From NCBI RefSeq assembly GCF_900475285.1, contig NZ_LS483370.1, positions 1,502,001 through 1,566,000 on the forward strand: a stretch of DNA of 64,000 nucleotides. Direction: 5' to 3'. Positions within the stretch are counted from its first letter, which is position 1. Each line of letters opens with the position of its first letter. Origin of the DNA: Pseudomonas taetrolens. Its GTDB lineage: Bacteria > Pseudomonadota > Gammaproteobacteria > Pseudomonadales > Pseudomonadaceae. The notes under the pieces are model-generated. The model saw only the letters and a program-made list of their open reading frames with translations. It searched no databases and was not told the origin of the DNA. This document shows, piece after piece, positions 56,833 to 64,000 of the stretch. Made by a program: the position numbers and the translations under genes.

Positions 56833-59543
56833 TGGGCTGCCTCCTGCAATCCGTCAACGGTAAGGCCAAAGACTGCAGGCGGAATGCCGGCAAGTCCTGC
56901 TGGCAATGCCACCAGACCTGCACCCAGCTCTTCATTGATACGCAGCGGCAGACGCAGGGTCACACCAGCAACGTTCAGGCTCAGCAGGGCGCCATCGTTG
57001 ACACCCAGGCGGTCGGCTTCGGACTTGGCCAGTGCGATATAAGCGGCCGGAATGCGTTCTTGAACCGGCGCGGCTTTCGAAGAGTTCTCTTCACTGCCGA
57101 GCAGGTGATAGAACGGCACCACTTGCCAGGTTCCACGCGCCGGGTTGAAAGCGCCCGGAATGCTGGCAAACCAGGTCAGCGAATCGCCTGTGCTTTCGAT
57201 CAGGCGTGTGCCCGGGTCGCCAGCGCGGATGTGACCACCGACTTCGTCCTGGAACTTGTTCCACGCTTGTGGCGAGTTCCAGCCCGGCGACCAGGCGAAC
57301 GGTACTTGCTGGCGTGGTTCAACGGAGCCCGAGTAACCTTCCATCGAGAACGCGAACGCGGTGTCCGGGTCTTGCGGGGTACGCGGCTCGTGCACGCTGA
57401 TATCGGCGCGCATCGCGGTACGGCCACTGTAACGCAGCGGTTCGCGGGCCAGTTTCATGCCCTTGATGCGGAACGCAGCAGACGGCGCGGCATCGACGAT
57501 GCGGGCCAGAGCAGGCGTACTTGCAGCAGTGGCTTGAGTGACGTGGTCGAGCAGGGTCCAGTCAACCGGCTTGTTCAGCAGGGTGCTGCGCAGGGCGTGC
57601 AACCAGCGCCAGCCTTCGTGGACCAGAATGCTGGCGTCCAGATAAGTCGGGTCGAACACCTGGAAGAAGCGCTGGGCGCGGCCTTCCTGGCTGATCAGGG
57701 TACCGTCGCCTTCGGCGAAGCTGGCGGCCGGCAGTACCAGGTCGGCACGGTCGGTGGTCGCCGTCTTCTGATGGTCGGCCACGATCACCACTTTTGCGGC
57801 GTCCAGCGCAGCATTGACCTTGATGGCATCAACGCGGGTGAACAGATCGTTTTCCAGCACCACGATGGCGTCGGCCTTGCCGTCGATCACGGCTTGCAAC
57901 GCGGCGTCTACCGATTCGCCGCCGAGCATGGCCAGGCCAAGGCTGTTGGCTTCCGGCACGACCAGGCTGATGGAACCGGCTTTTTCGCGCAGGTGCAGGG
58001 CTTTGGCGATGTTGCCTGCGGCTTCGATCAGGGCCTTGGAGCCCAGGGAAGTACCGGCAATGATCAGCGGACGCTTGGCTGCGAGCAGGGCGTCAGCGAT
58101 ACGCTTGGCCAGCTCCAGGGCCTCGGCGTCGAGACCGGTGACGGCAGGTGCGCTGGCATCGATGGCGTGGGCCACGGCGAAACCGATGCGCGCCAGGTCA
58201 TCCGGAGCGGCGTGTACACATTCTTCAGCGACGTCGTCGAGCTTGGTTTCGGCCAGGCTGGCAATAAACAGCGGGTTCAGCGCGTGCTGACCGATGTTTT
58301 TAACCGCAGCGTCAAGCCATGGCTGAACGCGCATGGCGTCAGCCATGTCTTCAGCCTTGCCCTTGACCGATTGACGCAGCGACAGCGCCATACGGGCGGC
58401 GGTCTGGGTCAGGTCTTCGCCGAGGACGAAAATGGCGTCGTGATCTTCGATCTCGCGCATGTTCGGCACAGGCAGCGGGCTGTCTTTCAAAACTTGCAGC
58501 ACCAGACGGATGCGCTCCAGTTCACCGGCTTCGATGCCCGAGTAGAAATGCTCGGCACCGACCAGTTCGCGCAGCGCGTAGTTGCTTTCGAGGCTGGCAC
58601 GAGGCGAACCGATACCGACGATGTTGCGCCCGCGCAGCAGGTCAGCGGCCTTGTCCAGTGCAGCGTCGAGGCTCAGTTTGGTGCCGTCGGCCAGCAGCGG
58701 CTGACGTGGACGATCGGTGCGGTTGACGTAGCCATAGCCGAAACGGCCACGGTCACACAGGAAGTACTGGTTGACCGAACCGTTGAAGCGGTTTTCGATG
58801 CGGCGCAGCTCGCCATAACGTTCGCCCGGGCTGATGTTGCAGCCGCTGGAGCAACCGTGGCAGATGCTTGGCGCAAACTGCATGTCCCACTTGCGGTTGT
58901 AGCGCTCGGAGTGGGTTTTGTCGGTAAACACACCGGTCGGGCAGACTTCGGTGAGGTTGCCCGAGAACTCGCTTTCGAGCACGCCGTCTTCAACGCGCCC
59001 GAAGTACACGTTGTCGTGGGCACCGAATACACCGAGGTCAGTACCGCCGGCGTAGTCTTTATAGAAACGCACGCAGCGATAGCAGGCAATGCAGCGGTTC
59101 ATTTCGTGGGAAATGAACGGGCCGAGTTCCTGGTTCTGGTGGGTACGCTTGGTGAAGCGATAACGGCGCTCGTTGTGGCCGGTCATCACGGTCATGTCTT
59201 GCAGGTGGCAATGACCGCCTTCCTCGCACACGGGGCAGTCGTGCGGGTGGTTGGTCATCAGCCATTCAACGACGCTGGCGCGGAATACTTTCGCTTCTTC
59301 GTCGTCGATGGAGATCCAGCTACCGTCGGTGGCCGGAGTCATGCATGACATGACGATACGACCACGCTTGTCGTTCTCGTCGGTGTACTGCTTGACGGCG
59401 CATTGGCGGCAAGCGCCAACACTGCCCAGGGCTGGGTGCCAGCAGAAATACGGGATATCGAGCCCTAGCGACAGACACGCCTGTAACAGGTTGTCTGCCC
59501 CATCGACTTCGAGATCTTTGCCGTCTACGTGGATAGTGGCCAT
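56829..59543 (-). CDS. nuoG: NADH-quinone oxidoreductase subunit G
   Basis: 904-residue Fe-S subunit. An N-terminal [2Fe-2S] ferredoxin (Cys in [14 protein letters not shown]) is followed by [15 protein letters not shown] (His-Cys3 [4Fe-4S]) and [10 protein letters not shown], then [13 protein letters not shown], the extra distant N7-type cluster of E. coli-like enzymes. The rest is a molybdopterin-oxidoreductase-like domain without a metal cofactor. A 132-base gap separates it from nuoF. A long 838-codon frame on the other strand is a shadow. Confidence 0.96.
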   Translation of the reverse strand: MATIHVDGKDLEVDGADNLLQACLSLGLDIPYFCWHPALGSVGACRQCAVKQYTDENDKRGRIVMSCMTPATDGSWISIDDEEAKVFRASVVEWLMTNHPHDCPVCEEGGHCHLQDMTVMTGHNERRYRFTKRTHQNQELGPFISHEMNRCIACYRCVRFYKDYAGGTDLGVFGAHDNVYFGRVEDGVLESEFSGNLTEVCPTGVFTDKTHSERYNRKWDMQFAPSICHGCSSGCNISPGERYGELRRIENRFNGSVNQYFLCDRGRFGYGYVNRTDRPRQPLLADGTKLSLDAALDKAADLLRGRNIVGIGSPRASLESNYALRELVGAEHFYSGIEAGELERIRLVLQVLKDSPLPVPNMREIEDHDAIFVLGEDLTQTAARMALSLRQSVKGKAEDMADAMRVQPWLDAAVKNIGQHALNPLFIASLAETKLDDVAEECVHAAPDDLARIGFAVAHAIDASAPAVTGLDAEALELAKRIADALLAAKRPLIIAGTSLGSKALIEAAGNIAKALHLREKAGSISLVVPEANSLGLAMLGGESVDAALQAVIDGKADAIVVLENDLFTRVDAIKVNAALDAAKVVIVADHQKTATTDRADLVLPAASFAEGDGTLISQEGRAQRFFQVFDPTYLDASILVHEGWRWLHALRSTLLNKPVDWTLLDHVTQATAASTPALARIVDAAPSAAFRIKGMKLAREPLRYSGRTAMRADISVHEPRTPQDPDTAFAFSMEGYSGSVEPRQQVPFAWSPGWNSPQAWNKFQDEVGGHIRAGDPGTRLIESTGDSLTWFASIPGAFNPARGTWQVVPFYHLLGSEENSSKAAPVQERIPAAYIALAKSEADRLGVNDGALLSLNVAGVTLRLPLRINEELGAGLVALPAGLAGIPPAVFGLTVDGLQEAAQ

Positions 59544-59675
59544 GGTTCAAAGGTCTTCGTTGGCCCGGTGTCAGCGGGCGTGGCTAATGGAATCTTGTTA
59601 TGCGTTCGAAACAACTCAGCCTTACGGCGTTATCGAACGATCAGAGGGCGGCACGGGCCACCCTCCTTCAAAGTG
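59544..59675. other. nuoF-nuoG spacer
   Basis: The largest gap within the nuo operon (132 bases). No hairpin or ORF is clear to me. Confidence 0.4.
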
Positions 59676-61031
59676 TTACGCGCCGATTACAATCGGGCGT
59701 GCCAGGGGAGGAACGCCAGGTTTTGCTTGCGCAATACCGGCTTCGAACTCTGGACGGAAATACTTGATCGCGCTGCCCAATGGCTCCACGGCACCCGGTG
59801 CGTGAGCACAGAAGGTCTTGCCCGGGCCGAGGAAACCCACCAGACCCAGCAGGGTCTCGATATCGCCGGGCTGACCTTCGCCGTTTTCGATGGACATCAA
59901 GAGCTTGACGCTCCAGGGCAGGCCATCACGGCAAGGGGTACAGAAGCCGCACGATTCGCGAGCGAAGAACTGTTCCATGTTGCGCAGCAACGAGACCATG
60001 TTGACGCTGTCGTCCACGGCCATGGCCAGACCGGTACCCATACGGGTGCCGACCTTGGCAATGCCACCGGCATACATTTGTGCGTCCAGGTGCTCGGGCA
60101 GCAGGAAGCCGGTGCCGGCACCGCCTGGTTGCCAGCACTTGAGCTTGAAGCCATCACGCATGCCACCGGCGTAATCCTCGAACAGCTCGCGTGCGGTCAC
60201 GCCGAATGGCAGTTCCCACAGGCCAGGGTTCTTCACTTTGCCGGAGAAGCCCATCAGCTTGGTGCCGTGGTCTTCGCTGCCTTCGCGAGCGAGGGATTTG
60301 TACCAGTCAACGCCGTTGCCGATGATGGCCGGCACGTTGCACAGGGTTTCGACGTTGTTCACGCAGGTCGGCTTGCCCCACACGCCCACGGCTGCCGGGA
60401 ACGGCGGCTTGGAACGCGGGTTGGCACGACGGCCTTCGAGGGAGTTGATCAGTGCGGTTTCTTCACCGCAGATATAACGCCCGGCACCGGTGTGAACGAA
60501 CAACTCGAAGTCGAAGCCGCTGCCCAGAATGTTCTTGCCCAGCAGACCGGCTGCCTTGGCTTCTTCCACTGCACGACGCAGGTGCACGGCAGCGGTGGTG
60601 TATTCGCCACGCAGGAAGATATAGCCACGGTAGGTTTTCAGCGCGCGGGCGCTGATCAGCATGCCTTCGATCAGCAGATGGGGCAGTTGCTCCATCAGCA
60701 TGCGGTCTTTCCAGGTGTTGGGCTCCATTTCATCGGCGTTACACAGCAGGTAACGGATGTTCATGGATTCGTCTTTAGGCATCAGCCCCCACTTCACACC
60801 CGTGGGAAAGCCTGCACCGCCTCGACCTTTAAGGCCGGCGTCCTTGACGGTCTGGACGATATCGTCCTGCGCCATGTCGGCAAATGCCTTGCGCGCCGCC
60901 GCGTAACCGTCCTTGGCCTGGTATTCGTCGAGCCATACCGGCTCGCCGTCGTCACGCAGACGCCAGGTCAGGGGATGGGTCTCTGCCGAACGCTTGATCA
61001 GGTTGGCAGGACCGAAAGAAGTCAGGCTCAT
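59676..61031 (-). CDS. nuoF: NADH-quinone oxidoreductase subunit F
   Basis: 451-residue flavoprotein where NADH is oxidised. [17 protein letters not shown] binds NADH and FMN, and [11 protein letters not shown] carries cluster N3 ligands with a later Cys in KTFCAHAPG. Its start overlaps nuoE by 4 bases. Confidence 0.96.
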   Translation of the reverse strand: MSLTSFGPANLIKRSAETHPLTWRLRDDGEPVWLDEYQAKDGYAAARKAFADMAQDDIVQTVKDAGLKGRGGAGFPTGVKWGLMPKDESMNIRYLLCNADEMEPNTWKDRMLMEQLPHLLIEGMLISARALKTYRGYIFLRGEYTTAAVHLRRAVEEAKAAGLLGKNILGSGFDFELFVHTGAGRYICGEETALINSLEGRRANPRSKPPFPAAVGVWGKPTCVNNVETLCNVPAIIGNGVDWYKSLAREGSEDHGTKLMGFSGKVKNPGLWELPFGVTARELFEDYAGGMRDGFKLKCWQPGGAGTGFLLPEHLDAQMYAGGIAKVGTRMGTGLAMAVDDSVNMVSLLRNMEQFFARESCGFCTPCRDGLPWSVKLLMSIENGEGQPGDIETLLGLVGFLGPGKTFCAHAPGAVEPLGSAIKYFRPEFEAGIAQAKPGVPPLARPIVIGA

Positions 61032-61525
61032 GGGTAGCCCTCCAACAACGTGGCGACGCCAGCAGGCTGCACGTCACCGAATGTGTCGTCGTCGATCATC
61101 AACGCCGGCGCTTTGTCGCAATTGCCCAGGCAGCACACCGGCAGCAGCGTGAAGCGGCCGTCTGCAGTGGTCTGGCCCAGGCCGATGCCCAGCTTGGTCT
61201 GGATTTCGCTGACCACGGATTCGTGGCCACCGATGTAGCAGACCATGCTGTCGCACACGCGAATGATGTGACGGCCAACCGGCTGACGGAAGATCTGGCT
61301 GTAGAACGTGGCCACCCCTTCAACGTCGCTGGCCGGGATGCCGAGCAGTTCGCCGATGGCGTATACCGCACCGTCCGGTACCCAGCCGCGTTCCTTCTGG
61401 ACGATCTTCAGGGCTTCGATAGACGCCGCGCGCGGGTCTTCGTAGTGATGCATCTCGTGCTCGATGGCCGAGCGCTCGGTTTCGCTCAGGGCGAAACGGT
61501 CTGTCTGGATAAGCGTGCTGTTCAT
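61028..61525 (-). CDS. nuoE: NADH-quinone oxidoreductase subunit E
   Basis: 165-residue thioredoxin-like subunit with the N1a [2Fe-2S] cluster. Ligands are in [11 protein letters not shown] and [14 protein letters not shown]. It is coupled to nuoF at its end and lies 2 bases after nuoCD. Confidence 0.96.
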   Translation of the reverse strand: MNSTLIQTDRFALSETERSAIEHEMHHYEDPRAASIEALKIVQKERGWVPDGAVYAIGELLGIPASDVEGVATFYSQIFRQPVGRHIIRVCDSMVCYIGGHESVVSEIQTKLGIGLGQTTADGRFTLLPVCCLGNCDKAPALMIDDDTFGDVQPAGVATLLEGYP

Positions 61526-61527
61526 GC

Positions 61528-63312
61528 TTAGCGGTCCACGTCGGCCATAACGAAATCGATACTACCCAGGTACGCAATCAAGTCCGCGACCATTTCACCT
61601 TTGATCACCGAAGGGATCTGCTGCAGGTGCGGGAAGCTTGGAGTACGAATCCGGGTGCGGTAGCTCATGGTGCCGCCATCGCTCGTCAGGTAATAACTGT
61701 TGATGCCCTTGGTCGCTTCGATCATCTGGAAGGATTCGTTGGCCGGCATGACCGGGCCCCACGAAACTTGCAGGAAGTGCGTGATCAAGGTCTCGATGTG
61801 CTGCAACGTGCGCTCTTTAGGCGGCGGCGTGGTCAGCGGGTGATCCGCCTTGTACGGCCCGGCCGGCATGTTGCGCATGCACTGCTCGATGATTTTCAGG
61901 CTCTGGCGCATTTCTTCGACACGCACGATGCAACGATCGTAGGCGTCACCATTGGCTGCCAGCGGGACTTCGAATTCGAAGTTCTCGTAGCCCGAGTACG
62001 GACGTGCCTTGCGCAGGTCGAAGTCGCAACCGGTCGAACGCAGGCCGGCACCGGTGACGCCCCATTCCAGGGCCTCTTTGGTGTTGTAGGCGGCAACGCC
62101 GATGGTACGGCCACGCAGAATGCTGTTGTCCAGAGCGGCTTTCTGGTATTCGTCCAGGCGCTTGGGCATCCAGTCGATGAATTCCTTGACCAGACGCTCC
62201 CAGCCGTTCGGCAGGTCGTGGGCAACGCCACCGATGCGGTACCAGGCCGGGTGCAGACGGAAGCCGGTGATGGCCTCGATTACCTTGTAGGCACGCTGAC
62301 GGTCGGTGAAGGTGAAGAACACCGGGGTCATGGCGCCCACGTCCTGGATATAGGTACCCAGGAACAGCAGGTGGCTGGTGATACGGAAGAACTCGGCCAT
62401 CATGATGCGGATGGTATCGACCCGATCCGGAACCTTGATGCCGGCCAGCTTTTCGACCGACAGCACGTACGGCAGGTTGTTCATCACGCCGCCGAGGTAG
62501 TCGATACGATCGGTGTACGGGATGAAGCTGTGCCAGGACTGGCGCTCGGCCATTTTTTCGGCACCACGGTGGTGGTAGCCGACGTCTGGCACGCAGTCGA
62601 CGATTTCTTCACCGTCCAGCTGCAGGATGATACGGAAGGCACCGTGAGCCGAAGGGTGGTTCGGGCCCAGGTTGAGGAACATGTAGTCCTCGTTTTCGCC
62701 GGAACGCTTCATGCCCCAGTCTTCCGGGCGGAAACGCGCGGCTTCTTCTTCCAGCTGCACCTTGGCCAGGGTCAGGCTGTACGGGTCAAACTCGGTGGCA
62801 CGGGCCGGGAAGTCCTTGCGCAGCGGGTGACCTTCCCAGGTCGGCGGCATCATGATGCGCGACAGGTGCGGGTGACCTTTGAAGTCGATACCGAACATGT
62901 CCCAGACTTCGCGCTCGTACCAGTTGGCGTTCGGCCAGATACCGGTCACGGTCGGTACGCTGAGGTCGCTCTCGGACAAGGCGACCTTGATCATTACGTC
63001 ACTATTACGTTCAAGCGACATCAGGTGGTAGAAGACGGTGAAGTCTGCACCCGATGGCGGGCCCTGACGCTTGGTACGTAGACGTTCGTCCACACCATGC
63101 AAGTCATAGAGCATGACGTAAGGTTTTGGCAGGTTGCGCAGGAAAGTCAGTACTTCGACCAGTTTTGCGCGGGCAACCCAAAGCACCGGCATGCCGGTGC
63201 GCGTGGTCTGTGCGGTGAACGCATCAGGGCCAAAACGAGTGTTCAGTTCGACAACCACATCTTGGTCGTCAGCCTTATAAGGCGGGATGTACAGAGCGGA
63301 GCCTGTAGTCAT
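61528..63312 (-). CDS. nuoCD: NADH-quinone oxidoreductase fused subunits C and D
   Basis: 594 residues, a fusion of the 30-kDa (NuoC, about 1-190) and 49-kDa (NuoD, about 205-594) subunits, normal in gamma-proteobacteria. The NuoC part includes [18 protein letters not shown]; the NuoD part starts [15 protein letters not shown] and continues with [15 protein letters not shown], which forms the quinone-binding site with NuoB. The 71-base gap to nuoB is small. Confidence 0.96.
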   Translation of the reverse strand: MTTGSALYIPPYKADDQDVVVELNTRFGPDAFTAQTTRTGMPVLWVARAKLVEVLTFLRNLPKPYVMLYDLHGVDERLRTKRQGPPSGADFTVFYHLMSLERNSDVMIKVALSESDLSVPTVTGIWPNANWYEREVWDMFGIDFKGHPHLSRIMMPPTWEGHPLRKDFPARATEFDPYSLTLAKVQLEEEAARFRPEDWGMKRSGENEDYMFLNLGPNHPSAHGAFRIILQLDGEEIVDCVPDVGYHHRGAEKMAERQSWHSFIPYTDRIDYLGGVMNNLPYVLSVEKLAGIKVPDRVDTIRIMMAEFFRITSHLLFLGTYIQDVGAMTPVFFTFTDRQRAYKVIEAITGFRLHPAWYRIGGVAHDLPNGWERLVKEFIDWMPKRLDEYQKAALDNSILRGRTIGVAAYNTKEALEWGVTGAGLRSTGCDFDLRKARPYSGYENFEFEVPLAANGDAYDRCIVRVEEMRQSLKIIEQCMRNMPAGPYKADHPLTTPPPKERTLQHIETLITHFLQVSWGPVMPANESFQMIEATKGINSYYLTSDGGTMSYRTRIRTPSFPHLQQIPSVIKGEMVADLIAYLGSIDFVMADVDR

Positions 63313-63383
63313 GGTTTTTTATCGCTTTCGGTCAACGTAAAGAATGAAGCCAGGGTTTCGTTCTATGTAAGAAGCGGTCTGGA

Positions 63384-64000
63384 TCAGACTTCGTCGGGGC
63401 TGCGCAGGTTAGTGACCTGAATACGCTGTTCACGGCGCTGTTCCTTTTGCGACGGCATCTCGGCGCGGTAAACGCCTTGTTCGCCGACAACCCAGGAAAG
63501 TGGGCGACGCTCCTGGCCAATCGACTCTTGCAAGAGCATCAAGCCTTGCAGGAAAGCCTCAGGGCGGGGTGGGCAGCCTGGCACGTAAACGTCCACGGGC
63601 AGGAACTTGTCGACCCCTTGAACCACGGAGTAGATGTCGTACATGCCACCGGAGTTGGCGCAAGAACCCATGGAGATAACCCATTTAGGCTCGAGCATTT
63701 GCTCATAGAGGCGCTGGATGATGGGCGCCATCTTGATGAAGCAGGTACCGGCAATAACCATGAAATCCGCCTGACGCGGCGATGCCCGGATAACTTCGGC
63801 GCCGAAGCGCGCGATGTCGTGGGGCGCCGTGAAGGCGGTGGTCATTTCCACGTAGCAGCACGACAGGCCGAAGTTGTACGGCCACAGGGAGTTTTTACGC
63901 CCCCAGTTGACCGTGCCGTTCAGCACGTCTTCAAGCTTGCCCATGAAGATGTTTTTGTGGACTTGATCTTCTAACGGATCGGCAACGGTTTCCCGTGTGC
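63384..64000 (-). CDS. nuoB: NADH-quinone oxidoreductase subunit B, 5' end cut by the window
   Basis: The subunit with the terminal N2 cluster. [10 protein letters not shown] supplies the tandem cysteines, GTCFIKMAP and GSCANSGG follow, and GCPPRPEA completes the site. An internal ATG at 63944 (MGKLEDVL) is not the real start: upstream codons in the same frame read [18 protein letters not shown] up to the window edge, as in complete NuoB proteins of about 225 residues. The true start and nuoA lie beyond the right end. Confidence 0.95.
   Translation of the reverse strand, partial: TRETVADPLEDQVHKNIFMGKLEDVLNGTVNWGRKNSLWPYNFGLSCCYVEMTTAFTAPHDIARFGAEVIRASPRQADFMVIAGTCFIKMAPIIQRLYEQMLEPKWVISMGSCANSGGMYDIYSVVQGVDKFLPVDVYVPGCPPRPEAFLQGLMLLQESIGQERRPLSWVVGEQGVYRAEMPSQKEQRREQRIQVTNLRSPDEV

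Noticed and set aside
56832..59348. 838-codon open frame antisense to nuoG
   Set aside because: A high-GC shadow of a certain gene; composition is Gly/Val/Gln-rich without domains.
63384..63944. Taking nuoB as a 186-residue protein starting at the internal ATG
   Set aside because: The upstream frame encodes the normal NuoB N-terminus to the window edge, so the gene is only cut by the window.

Overview
The window looks like a chromosome segment of a Pseudomonas, probably of the fluorescens lineage. This is inferred from the high-GC gene set, the gene order gltA / sdhCDAB-sucAB-lpdG-sucCD, a fused nuoCD inside a long nuo operon, a uronate dehydrogenase very like the pseudomonad enzyme as remembered, and REP-type repeats with a GTAGCCGCTGCCGAAGG core. 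I saw no rRNA, tRNA, transposase, phage gene or CRISPR array. Almost all the DNA is explained by ordinary genes; the interesting material is mainly in the non-coding parts.

Layout. 1-6700: a patatin-like phospholipase, convergent with an MlaA-family protein that overlaps an alpha/beta hydrolase gene, then a small membrane protein, a GH17/membrane protein and an orphan glycine-betaine-type binding protein. 6890-8870: a DUF485 protein and the acetate symporter ActP. 8870-9235: REP repeats and terminators. 9235-22350: the TCA block, with gltA divergent from sdhCDAB-sucAB, lpdG and sucCD, giving citrate synthase, succinate dehydrogenase, 2-oxoglutarate dehydrogenase and succinyl-CoA synthetase. 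22780-28410: a branched-chain amino acid carrier, a DUF599 membrane protein, a small lipoprotein, HtpG with a heat-shock-type promoter and a dienelactone hydrolase. 28430-31680: a TrhP/YegQ-type U32 protein, an aldose-1-epimerase relative and an EamA transporter.

31790-39320 is a sugar-acid (uronate) locus. An operon on the minus strand runs udh (uronate dehydrogenase), an SMP-30 lactonase, then a TRAP transporter (dctP-dctQ-dctM). Beside it are an OprD-family porin and a divergently read GntR/FadR-type regulator. All three transcription units carry a GTTGTnnnACAAC-like operator at their promoters, and udh, lactonase, dctP and porin each have an AAnAAnAA element near the start codon, as expected for Crc/Hfq control. 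The inferred flow is porin (outer membrane), TRAP uptake, oxidation by Udh to an aldarolactone, then lactonase to aldarate; the downstream dehydratases are not in this window.

39420-42630: an AI-2E family permease whose stop overlaps that of a TonB-dependent receptor gene read towards it. 42750-48940: a chaperone-usher fimbrial cluster (pilin, chaperone, usher, tip adhesin) with an orphan NarL/BvgA-type response regulator upstream. 49488-64000: respiratory complex I genes nuoN back to nuoB on the minus strand, ending in a strong terminator; nuoB runs off the right edge and nuoA lies outside.

I found no clearly new protein system. The best leads are the shared operator plus CA-motif wiring of the uronate locus, the long porin leader with a 31-codon ORF, the MlaA-like protein without a lipobox Cys translationally linked to a secreted hydrolase, and several unexplained hairpins.
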